Source: Collinsella sp.
Lineage (GTDB): Bacteria; Actinomycetota; Coriobacteriia; Coriobacteriales; Coriobacteriaceae
Assembly: GCA_019414325.1 (NCBI GenBank)
Contig: DXMG01000021.1
Coordinates: 20,773-36,372, forward strand
Direction: 5' to 3'
DNA length: 15,600 bases
Part shown: positions 6,957 through 15,600 of the stretch, one piece after another
Layout: every line of letters begins with the position of its first letter
Position numbering within the stretch: the stretch's first letter is position 1
Notes under the pieces: model-generated
What the model was told of the DNA's origin: nothing
Seen by the model: the letters and a program-made list of their open reading frames with translations, nothing else
Database searches by the model: none
Position numbers and translations under genes: made by a program

Positions 6957-7553
6957 ATGAGTGCCAACCATAGTCTGCAAAAATTGCTCGATGAGCTGGG
7001 CCGTCTGCCGGGCATTGGTCCCAAGTCGGCCCAGCGCATCGCCTATTACCTGCTCGAGGCCGATGCCGAGGAGGCGCGCCGCCTGGCCGAGGCTATCCTG
7101 GAGGTTAAGCAGGAGGTTCACTTTTGCAGCCGCTGCTTTAACTACGCCACGGCCGACGAGTGCTCCATCTGCCAGGATTCGATGCGCGACACCACTCGCA
7201 TTTGCGTGGTGGGCGAGCCGCGCGACGTCCAGGCGATCGAGCGCACGGGCAGCTACCACGGTCTCTACCACGTATTGGGCGGCGTGATCAGCCCCATGGA
7301 CAAGATTGGCCCCGAGCAGCTGCACATTCGCGAGCTGCTGGCACGCTTGGGTCACGAGGACATCCACGAGGTCATCATCGCCACCAACCCCAATATTGAG
7401 GGCGAGACCACGGCGAGCTACCTGGCCCGCACTATCAAGCCGCTGGGCGTCGAGGTGTCGCGTCTGGCGAGTGGTCTGCCCGTGGGCGGCGACCTGGAGT
7501 ATGCCGACGAGCTTACGCTCGGGCGCGCCATTGAGGCCCGTCGCACGATTTAG
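6957..7553 (+). CDS. recR: Recombination mediator protein RecR
   Basis: 198 residues, the standard RecR length. RecR works with RecO (and RecF) to load RecA at gapped DNA. Order of domains: helix-hairpin-helix (about 10-30, LGRLPGIGPKSAQRIAYYLL), a zinc finger with cysteines 57, 60, 69 and 72 (CSRC...CSIC), a Toprim domain (about 80-175; ICVVGEPRD and the IIATNPNIEGETTASYLA acidic motif), and a C-terminal Walker-B-like tail ending in ARRTI. The ATG at 6957 gives the family-typical opening and stops the overlap with ybaB. An in-frame ATG at 6870 lies inside ybaB and encodes an untypical Ser/Arg-rich extension. There is no clear Shine-Dalgarno in the 13-bp gap, so translation may depend on ribosomes finishing ybaB. 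Confidence 0.96.
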   Translation: MSANHSLQKLLDELGRLPGIGPKSAQRIAYYLLEADAEEARRLAEAILEVKQEVHFCSRCFNYATADECSICQDSMRDTTRICVVGEPRDVQAIERTGSYHGLYHVLGGVISPMDKIGPEQLHIRELLARLGHEDIHEVIIATNPNIEGETTASYLARTIKPLGVEVSRLASGLPVGGDLEYADELTLGRAIEARRTI

Positions 7554-7590
7554 GTGGCGAGCCTGCTCCTGCCGTATGTTTTCCTCGCGA

Positions 7591-7620
7591 CGCACGGGGT
7601 AGTCATAATTTCCCCGTGCG
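7591..7620 (+). terminator. Hairpin after recR, possible weak terminator
   Basis: CGCACGGGG (7591-7599) and CCCCGTGCG (7612-7620) form a perfect 9-bp stem around a 12-nt A/T-rich loop, 37 bp past the recR stop. The position suits transcription termination of ybaB–recR, but no T-tract follows on either strand, so it could be a Rho-aided stop, an mRNA 3'-end stabiliser or a protein-binding site. Confidence 0.35.
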
Positions 7621-7628
7621 ACTGTAAG

Positions 7629-7657
7629 TTTGTTGTGCAACAAAGATACTTTGTATC
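7629..7657. repeat. Two adjacent inverted repeats, operator-like
   Basis: TTTGTTG (7629-7635), TG, CAACAAA (7638-7644) is a perfect 7-bp inverted repeat. Immediately after it, GATAC-TTT-GTATC (7645-7657) is a second, 5-bp one. The core GTTGTGCAAC resembles the GTTGCGCAAC palindrome at 7705-7714, whose centre lies 73 bp away. They could be paired sites for one dimeric regulator of the downstream kinase operon. Confidence 0.3.
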
Positions 7658-7704
7658 CGCTTATCGCATGGATGCTTCCACTCGCATCCTTAATTTGCCC
7701 ATTC

Positions 7705-7736
7705 GTTGCGCAACCTTTTGGGTTCGCTGATACACT
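7705..7736 (+). promoter_or_regulatory. Candidate promoter with overlapping palindrome for the kinase–FHA operon
   Basis: TGA-TACACT at 7728-7736 is an extended -10 element. Upstream, GTTGCGCAAC (7705-7714), a perfect 10-bp palindrome, covers the -35 zone (TTGCGC at 7706-7711, spacing 19 bp). Transcription would start about 7742-7743, on or beside an ATG at 7742. A repressor bound to the palindrome would block this promoter. All of this is inferred from sequence alone. Confidence 0.4.
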
Positions 7737-7758
7737 CAAATATGGATTCGAATGAATG

Positions 7759-7783
7759 CGCCGCTCCCGAGCGGCGTGTTTTT
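7759..7783 (+). terminator. Intrinsic-terminator-like hairpin in the operon leader
   Basis: CGCCGCT (7759-7765), loop CCCG, AGCGGCG (7770-7776), followed by TGTTTTT (7777-7783): a 7-bp G+C-rich stem and a T-tract, the form of a Rho-independent terminator. It lies four bases before the GGAGGAG ribosome site of the next gene. It may end recR transcripts, or act as an attenuator for transcripts from the promoter at 7728-7736. Confidence 0.55.
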
Positions 7784-7798
7784 GTTGGAGGAGAACGC

Positions 7799-8704
7799 AT
7801 GCGGCCCGGTGGCACTCAGACAAAGCGCGGCGCCGCGGTGCGCATGCGACGCCGACTGGGCTTGGCGCCGCGGGCGTACGCACTGCTGTCTTGCTCGCTG
7901 GTGCTGGTCATAGCTGGCGTTTCTGCCTATGGCATGACCGTGCCGTCCATGATGCAGGCACATGCCGCACGCGAACCGCGCGTGGGGCATGAGGTCAAAA
8001 GTGACCTGGGGACCACGACTGGATATGCTTGGGCAAGTGTGGTCGCGCATATTGTGTTTGGCACCGGCGACGCGGACGGCGCCGAGGCCCCGGACAACGA
8101 AGTCACGCTTGCCAATGGCAAAACCATCGTGCTCACCAACACCAAGATCATCGATCGGTTGTCCAACAATAGCGTGGCGGCAACGGTGAATAAGGTCGAG
8201 CAGCAGAAGGAGCAGGACGCCCAGCAGTCCGGAAAGCCCGGTAGCTCGGATACTTCTGGCTCCGGCTCGGATTCGTCGAGTTCGGGCGGTGGCTCTGGGT
8301 CGGGTTCCTCTGCCGGAGGGTCTGGAAACGGCGGCTCGACGGGCGGCAACACTGACAACGATGCAAACTCCGGTGGCCTTTCCGCTGCTGAGGAAGAGAG
8401 CATTCACAGCTGGCTTGTGACCAAGTACAACATGCTCGACGGCTATGTTTCTCGTGCCAATGACGTGGTCTCGACCTATAACTCTACGGGAGATCCCAGG
8501 CCGTGCGACAGCCTGGTCGGGGAGATGTTTGTCATTCGAGCCGAGTTCGGTCGTCAGACATTCTCGCCCCGGTCAAAGTGGTATCAGCAGTATGCCAATC
8601 TGTGGGGCTGTTACACCAACCTATGTCAATGGGTCGGCCATTACGGCGATGATGACGTCGCGCTCGGTAACTTCAACAATAACGTGGCGGCGCTTGCCCT
8701 ATGA
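7799..8704 (+). CDS. Exported or membrane-anchored protein with Ser/Gly linker and Cys-containing C-terminal domain
   Basis: 301 residues from ATG 7799, which has GGAGGAG five bases upstream. An in-frame ATG at 7742 would add 19 residues and might serve a leaderless transcript. A basic N-terminus with RMRRR precedes a hydrophobic segment (about 28-45) with an AHA-A signal-peptidase-like site near residue 56, so the rest is outside the cell, tethered or released. A first soluble region (57-135) contains the VTLANGKTIVLTNTKIIDRL stretch. A flexible Gln/Ser/Gly/Asp linker spans about 135-195. The C-terminal domain (195-301) is helical-looking, with cysteines 236, 271 and 276 (WGCYTNLCQW). I do not recognise the family. 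Its TGA stop overlaps the kinase ATG (ATGA), so the two are co-translated; a ligand-binding or accessory partner of that kinase is a reasonable but untested idea. Confidence 0.82.
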   Translation: MRPGGTQTKRGAAVRMRRRLGLAPRAYALLSCSLVLVIAGVSAYGMTVPSMMQAHAAREPRVGHEVKSDLGTTTGYAWASVVAHIVFGTGDADGAEAPDNEVTLANGKTIVLTNTKIIDRLSNNSVAATVNKVEQQKEQDAQQSGKPGSSDTSGSGSDSSSSGGGSGSGSSAGGSGNGGSTGGNTDNDANSGGLSAAEEESIHSWLVTKYNMLDGYVSRANDVVSTYNSTGDPRPCDSLVGEMFVIRAEFGRQTFSPRSKWYQQYANLWGCYTNLCQWVGHYGDDDVALGNFNNNVAALAL

Positions 8705-10545
8705 TGACCGATCTTGCATCCACCACACCACAATCGCTCGGTCGCGATCCCATGGTCGGCCTGCGCCTGGCGCGTGTCGACGGGTTTGAGCCGGCCATTG
8801 CGCTCGGTCAGGGCGAACTGCCTGCCTATCTGCGTCGTTTTACGATGCTGTTTGCCGACGATGCCACCATGCGCCGTGGCGGTATCGGCCGCGTGACGCG
8901 TGCCGTCAACGCCCAAGGCGAGGCCGTGGCACTCAAACAGCTCATCTTGCCGACGCGCGATGAGTTTGACGACGATGCCGCTCACGAGGCGCTGGTCGCC
9001 AAGTTCAAGGCGGCGTTTCGCGAGGAATACGAATGCCATCGCGCCCTTTCGGGCCTTAAGGGCTTTCCTCGCCTCTATGGCTGGGGCGAGGTCGACGGTG
9101 TGCCTGCAATTGTCATGGAATGGGTCGAGGGCGAGACGCTTGCCCGCTTGCGTTCGCGACTTGCCGTGGACGATGCCGGACGCCTGTCGCCGCTTGTGGC
9201 GGCGCGTCTGGGTCGCGACCTGTTCGATCTGCTCTGCCGTATGAGCCTGGTGGGCGAGGGCTTTGTCCATCGCGATATCTCGCCCGCTAATATTATGGTG
9301 CGTACGGCGCGTCTACCGCTTGACCGGCAGCTTGCCGAGGGCACCTTTGACCTGTGCCTGATCGACTTTGGCTCGTCGCTGGCGCTTGAGCCTGCGTCGG
9401 CCGTGGCCGGTACCGGCGGCAAGGCGTCGTTTACGGAGCGTTATGCCACGCTGCGTCGCGCGACGGTTGCCTATGCCCCGCCCGAGATGCTCACCGACGA
9501 TATTCCCGACCTGCGCGCTTTGCGTATGTCGCCGGCGATTGACGTCTATGCCGCGGCAAGCACGGTTTACGAGCTCATTGCCGGCATCGCGCCATACGAA
9601 GCCGCGCCGAGCACTTCGGGCACCTCGGGTTCGCGCAAAAAGACGCGCGACATCGCGAGCCCCTACCGTCTCAAGATGGACACGCGGCCCGACTATCCCA
9701 TTGGTGCCCATGCGCCCGGTTGCGATTTGACGCAGCTGCTTCATCGCGAGCCCGATGTGGCGCTCGCCGCGGCCGAGCAGGCCCAGCAGCTGGGGCTTGA
9801 GCCGGATTCCGAGGAGCTACGCGATGCGCTGGCGTTTGTCGATGCCCAGCTGTTCAACGTGGTGATGGCCTGTCTGTCCAGCCATCAAAAAGATCGTCCC
9901 GAGCCGGCGGCGGTCGAGGCGGCGCTCTCGGCGTTTTGTGACCACTATGCGCAAAATGTCGGTCGTTCGCTCCGCGGCGAGCCGCTCACGCCGTGCCCCA
10001 TGGATGCGTCCGGCCGCGCGGTTCGTCGCGCGCTGATGGTCGGCGCGGCGGTCGTCTGTGGCGTGGTTTGGGCTGCGGTCGTGGTTTCGGCCGCGCTGCT
10101 GGCGTCGGGCGCTCGCGTGACGGCGACTTTGGGATCGCTCGTGTGGCCTGGGTCGCTACCGGGTGTTATTGCCGCACTGGCGCTGGCGCTGCCAGGCATG
10201 GCCGGCGTTGTCGCGGGGGCACTTGCGCGCGATCGACGCTCGGGGTTCCTGCAGGGTGTGCTTGCGCTTTCTGCCTGCGAGGTTCCGGTACTGGCTGTGG
10301 CTGCATGTAGCGTATTTTCCCAACGCGCCGTGATGGGCGGCCTTGTTGCCGCTTTGGTTGCAACCTATACGCTTACGTGGTTTTTGCTTGCGATGGGCTT
10401 TGCCTTTGAACTTCCCGTTTCGGCACCGCGACGCACAAAAGCCCAGATGGCGACTCCGCTTGCCGGTGGAGCCGCAGCTGCCCGTATTTTTGGCGGACCT
10501 GTCGAAGTATCGTCCGATTCTATTTCTACGACCAAGGAGGCCTAG
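8701..10545 (+). CDS. Membrane Ser/Thr protein kinase with four C-terminal helices
   Basis: 614 residues. The start ATG-ATG at 8701 overlaps the previous stop by 4 nt. There is no Shine-Dalgarno, so translation is probably coupled. Kinase signatures: glycine loop GGIGRV (60-65), Lys79 in VALK, alpha-C Glu in FREEYE (about 109-111), hinge VMEWVEG (138-144), catalytic loop HRDISPAN (190-197), DFG 222-224, PPE (260-262) and the alpha-F Asp281. Ser194 replaces the Lys usual two residues after the catalytic Asp192. An atypical insert (about 300-400, Ser/Thr-rich then PDYPIGAHAPGCDLTQLLHREPD) enlarges the C-lobe. Four membrane helices follow (about 444-466, 487-506, 515-538, 545-570), then a cytoplasmic tail of about 45 residues rich in Ser/Thr that could be autophosphorylated. 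There are no PASTA repeats. It is co-encoded with an exported protein and an FHA protein. Confidence 0.88.
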   Translation: MMTDLASTTPQSLGRDPMVGLRLARVDGFEPAIALGQGELPAYLRRFTMLFADDATMRRGGIGRVTRAVNAQGEAVALKQLILPTRDEFDDDAAHEALVAKFKAAFREEYECHRALSGLKGFPRLYGWGEVDGVPAIVMEWVEGETLARLRSRLAVDDAGRLSPLVAARLGRDLFDLLCRMSLVGEGFVHRDISPANIMVRTARLPLDRQLAEGTFDLCLIDFGSSLALEPASAVAGTGGKASFTERYATLRRATVAYAPPEMLTDDIPDLRALRMSPAIDVYAAASTVYELIAGIAPYEAAPSTSGTSGSRKKTRDIASPYRLKMDTRPDYPIGAHAPGCDLTQLLHREPDVALAAAEQAQQLGLEPDSEELRDALAFVDAQLFNVVMACLSSHQKDRPEPAAVEAALSAFCDHYAQNVGRSLRGEPLTPCPMDASGRAVRRALMVGAAVVCGVVWAAVVVSAALLASGARVTATLGSLVWPGSLPGVIAALALALPGMAGVVAGALARDRRSGFLQGVLALSACEVPVLAVAACSVFSQRAVMGGLVAALVATYTLTWFLLAMGFAFELPVSAPRRTKAQMATPLAGGAAAARIFGGPVEVSSDSISTTKEA

Positions 10546-10548
10546 GTC

Positions 10549-11487
10549 ATGGCATCTCAAGTTGAGCTCACCCCATGCGGGGCCATGTTTGACATCTTTA
10601 AGCGCGCGGCGCATCTGAGCCATATCGAGCTGTGCGGCTTGGTGCTTTCGTCCCGTCCGCTCGCCGACGGCCGCAGCCCGCAGAGCCGAGCCGCCGATCG
10701 CTCTTGGGTTTCCCGCTTTATCGTTCGCGCGCCGGTCGGCACGCTTCAGCAGCGCTACTTTGCCGAATACGGTACCTCGGCTGCGCGTATTATGTCGCAA
10801 CTGGCCCTGCGCCAGCGCAATCCCATGGACTCTACGGCTGTAATCAATATGGTGTGCGGTCCTGCAGGTGAACCGATGGTACGCGCGCTCGAAGAGTGCC
10901 ACCAGGACACGAATCTCTATCGCAACGCGCTCGATCGCCTGTCCCAGGCGGCGGAACTCATGCCCGCTGAGCGCGCCGAGGCCGTGCTGGTGCTGTTTGT
11001 CGCCGTCGGTTGTTCGGCGGATGTGCGGTCCTCGGTGAACTATGCCATCGACTACGCGCACGCGACCTGTGGCGGAGGCACATCCACGCCGCGTTCGCTT
11101 GGCATGTCGATGACCGCGGGCGAACGCGAACCCGCCCCGGCGCACCCCTTGGGCTTGCTGCGCGTACAAAACAGTTTTGTCGTGAGTGCCCCGCGCTGGA
11201 TTCAGCCGAGTGAGCAGGGTGTTGAGATTGGCGCGCTGGCCACTGGTGAGGGCGATATTACCGACGTCGGCGACGATGTCTCGGCCCGCCATGCCCATAT
11301 CTGGTGCGATGCTCAAAATATCTGGCACGTCGAGGACTTGTCGTCCACCAACGGAACCGTGGTGGTAAACGGGGCCACGCGTGTCTGCATTCAGGTCGAG
11401 CCCGGCCGTTCCGCTCAACTCAATCCCGGCGACGAGCTCAAGCTCGGCGAATCCACTACCTACGCCATCCTCTTCGGTGCCCTCTAG
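10549..11487 (+). CDS. FHA-domain protein, cytoplasmic phosphothreonine reader
   Basis: 312 residues. AAGGAGG lies eight bases before the ATG, and the gap to the kinase stop is only 3 bp, so it is the last gene of the kinase operon. Residues 203-310 form a C-terminal FHA domain: the VSARHAHI strand with Ser245, Arg247 and His248, then VEDLSSTNGTVVVNG with Asn268, and the closing GDELKLG...YAILFG strands. FHA domains bind phosphothreonine peptides, so it likely reads the kinase in cis. The first strand reads VEIGAL where the family usually has Gly-Arg, so one conserved phosphate-site Arg is absent or displaced. Residues 1-200 are helical, with a SWVSRFIVRAPVGTLQQRYF segment and several cysteines, and match nothing I recognise. 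There is no signal peptide or membrane segment. Confidence 0.88.
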   Translation: MASQVELTPCGAMFDIFKRAAHLSHIELCGLVLSSRPLADGRSPQSRAADRSWVSRFIVRAPVGTLQQRYFAEYGTSAARIMSQLALRQRNPMDSTAVINMVCGPAGEPMVRALEECHQDTNLYRNALDRLSQAAELMPAERAEAVLVLFVAVGCSADVRSSVNYAIDYAHATCGGGTSTPRSLGMSMTAGEREPAPAHPLGLLRVQNSFVVSAPRWIQPSEQGVEIGALATGEGDITDVGDDVSARHAHIWCDAQNIWHVEDLSSTNGTVVVNGATRVCIQVEPGRSAQLNPGDELKLGESTTYAILFGAL

Positions 11488-11541
11488 CCGGCAGATAGGG
11501 ACGCTCCTTTTCTACCGGCACTTGGGGACACTCCTTGGCGC
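11488..11541. repeat. REP-like imperfect 27-bp tandem repeat
   Basis: Two units begin with CCGGCA at 11488 and 11515 and share the pattern CCGGCAnnTnGGGACnCTCCTT. They start directly after the FHA-gene stop codon. The GGGAC-n-CTCCTT core resembles intergenic repeats I associate with REP/RAYT-type families in related bacteria, but that link is from memory. No Y1 transposase gene lies in the window. Confidence 0.5.
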
Positions 11542-11596
11542 GCCAGAGCCGAACGCCGGGGCGCAGGGGTCATCTTGGCCCTTGGCGGTCAGTCGA

Positions 11597-11610
11597 GGTA
11601 AACCTTTACC
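11597..11610. promoter_or_regulatory. Inverted repeat, possible operator upstream of nifJ
   Basis: GGTAAA and TTTACC flank CC, a perfect 6-bp inverted repeat about 45 bp upstream of the possible -10 box. GGCGGT (11584-11589) and ACCGCC (11608-11613) offer an alternative pairing. It does not match the redox regulator Rex consensus that I know. Confidence 0.3.
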
Positions 11611-11649
11611 GCCCGCCTATATTTGCCGCTATTACACTTGACGGCGGGG

Positions 11650-11655
11650 TACAAT
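11650..11655 (+). promoter_or_regulatory. Possible -10 box for nifJ
   Basis: TACAAT matches five of six positions of TATAAT. No convincing -35 sits 16-18 bp upstream: TTGACG at 11638-11643 is only 6 bp away, and TTGCCG at 11623-11628 is 21 bp away. If used, the transcript would carry a leader of about 270 nt. Confidence 0.35.
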
Positions 11656-11661
11656 AAGCGC

Positions 11662-11725
11662 GCATGCGGATTTCCGTTGCGGGCGCTCCCCATCGCCGGG
11701 ACGTGCCCGGGAGCATCCGGCATGC
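11662..11725 (+). ncRNA. Long folded leader element of nifJ (possible cis-regulatory RNA)
   Basis: GCATGCGGAT (11662-11671) pairs with ATCCG-G-CATGC (11715-11725): ten pairs with one bulged G. Inside, GCTCCC (11685-11690) pairs with GGGAGC (11709-11714), and GGG (11698-11700) pairs with CCC (11706-11708). The helices nest into one long hairpin starting just after the possible promoter. It matches no riboswitch class I know; TPP-riboswitch signature sequences are absent. Confidence 0.4.
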
Positions 11726-11772
11726 GGCCTTTGCAGCGCTCGGTCATGTGCAAGACGGGTAGCTGGGCCTGC

Positions 11773-11786
11773 GGTGCGCAAGCGCC
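11773..11786 (+). other. Hairpin with GCAA (GNRA) tetraloop in the nifJ leader
   Basis: GGTGC (11773-11777) pairs with GCGCC (11782-11786), closing a GCAA loop. GNRA loops are common in structured RNAs, where they dock into receptors, so this supports the idea that the leader is a folded regulatory RNA. Five pairs alone can arise by chance. Confidence 0.35.
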
Positions 11787-11885
11787 CCTCGCCTTGGCAT
11801 GCCTTCTCTCCACGCCATGTACCTGCTGCTCAGTCTGCCTGCCAGATGATTGGAAGCAACAGCGAAAATCCCATCACGCCAACAT

Positions 11886-11901
11886 CCCGGCGATCGCCGG
11901 G
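11886..11901. repeat. Perfect 16-bp palindrome before nifJ ribosome site
   Basis: CCCGGCGA is followed directly by its exact complement TCGCCGGG. As RNA it can form a 6-bp stem with a GATC loop about 20 nt upstream of the AGGAG at 11921-11925. As DNA it could be a dimer binding site. It may control access to the ribosome site or transcription of nifJ. Confidence 0.45.
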
Positions 11902-11933
11902 GCCTGTATACCTATATGAGAGGAGAGGGGTAT

Positions 11934-15473
<3,540 letters not shown>

Positions 15474-15525
15474 GTCTCCCACCGCAGGATCTGAGGGCTA
15501 ACCTTCGCGGACGTCCTCGGACATG

Positions 15526-15545
15526 AAAGAACCCCCGCTGCGCAC
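15526..15545 (+). terminator. Left half of a probable nifJ terminator, interrupted by an IS
   Basis: AAAGAACCCCCGC (15526-15538) is the typical left arm of a bidirectional terminator, whose right arm should read GCGGGGG followed by TTCTTT. The right arm is not found; instead the IS-like sequence begins at 15546. The arm is about 50 bp past the nifJ stop, where a terminator is expected. Confidence 0.4.
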
Positions 15546-15600
15546 TGAACTGCGCCCCAATTCTTGGACGGGCTAATAAGCGGCCTACGCCGCACATAGG
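15546..15600. mobile_element. End of an IS3-family (IS150-group) insertion sequence, cut by window edge
   Basis: From 15546 the sequence begins TGAACTGCGCCCC and continues through TTCTTGGACG. Against the IS150 terminal inverted repeat as I remember it (TGTACTGCACCC...TTGGACG), 19 of 25 positions agree, including the terminal TG and the GGACG block. Only 55 bp are visible and no transposase reading frame is seen, so left or right end and completeness cannot be decided. The target duplication would be the 3-4 bases just before 15546. Confidence 0.6.

Larger units (their letters stand above)
11488..11933. other. 446-bp intergenic region and leader of nifJ
   Basis: No convincing gene lies here. 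From left to right it holds the REP-like repeats (11488-11541), an inverted repeat GGTAAA-CC-TTTACC (11597-11610), a possible -10 box (11650-11655), a long folded element (11662-11725), a GNRA-loop hairpin (11773-11786) and a perfect palindrome (11886-11901) just before the nifJ ribosome site. The stretches 11542-11596 and 11787-11885 hold nothing I can name. Confidence 0.6.

Noticed and set aside
7799..7950. Lipoprotein signal around LLSC in the exported protein
   Set aside because: The hydrophobic stretch follows that cysteine rather than preceding it, and Leu at -2 is a poor lipobox match; a signal peptide or anchor fits better.
10156..11418. 420-residue open frame antisense to the FHA and kinase genes
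   Set aside because: It is Arg/His/Gly-rich with no motif, and both plus-strand genes have clear domains and starts.
11638..11655. TTGACG and TACAAT as a paired -35/-10 promoter
   Set aside because: They are only 6 bp apart, far below the usable 16-18 bp spacing.
11656..11933. Known riboswitch (for example TPP, since PFOR uses thiamine pyrophosphate)
   Set aside because: None of the conserved TPP-riboswitch sequence blocks, nor those of the cyclic-di-GMP or cobalamin classes, could be found.

Overview
The window looks like a high-G+C Gram-positive chromosome. Gene content and style (a dnaX–ybaB–recR neighbourhood, a single-chain pyruvate:ferredoxin oxidoreductase, non-PASTA Ser/Thr kinases with FHA partners, strong G/C third-codon bias) suggest an anaerobic actinobacterium of the class Coriobacteriia, most likely Collinsella or a close relative. 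That assignment is by recognition, not by a database search.

Layout. Minus strand, 1-2478: the 5' part of an fhaA-like gene (cut by the window edge), overlapped by 4 nt by an upstream gene for a Ser/Thr kinase with a large multi-pass membrane domain. Minus strand, 2479-3195: a two-helix membrane protein with a YcxB-like domain. Plus strand, 3311-5788: dnaX. Minus strand, 5810-6283: a small, A+T-richer gene for a membrane-anchored protein, converging on dnaX and separating it from its usual partners. Plus strand, 6623-7553: ybaB and recR. Plus strand, 7799-11487: a tightly packed three-gene unit of an exported/anchored Ser-Gly-linker protein, a second membrane Ser/Thr kinase and an FHA-domain protein. 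Plus strand, 11934-15473: nifJ (PFOR), behind a 446-nt intergenic stretch with REP-like repeats and a strongly foldable leader. At the right edge, from 15546, the sequence matches the terminal inverted repeat of an IS3-family (IS150-group) insertion sequence.

How the genes work together. DnaX, YbaB and RecR form the familiar replication/recombination neighbourhood. The two kinase loci each pair a membrane Ser/Thr kinase with an FHA (phospho-Thr reader) protein, but neither kinase has PASTA repeats. The second locus adds an exported protein translated in overlap with the kinase, which suggests an outside-to-inside phosphosignalling module. No PP2C phosphatase lies in the window. NifJ is a central anaerobic energy-metabolism enzyme, apparently transcribed as a single gene.

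The most interesting points are: (a) the exported-protein/kinase/FHA operon; (b) its leader, where an extended -10 element lies 6 nt before an in-frame ATG and an intrinsic-terminator-like hairpin lies between that ATG and the Shine-Dalgarno start; (c) the folded nifJ leader; (d) a three-copy 9-bp operator-like repeat upstream of ybaB; and (e) an IS end that appears to sit in the loop of the nifJ terminator. All regulatory and RNA calls come from reading by eye and are inference.
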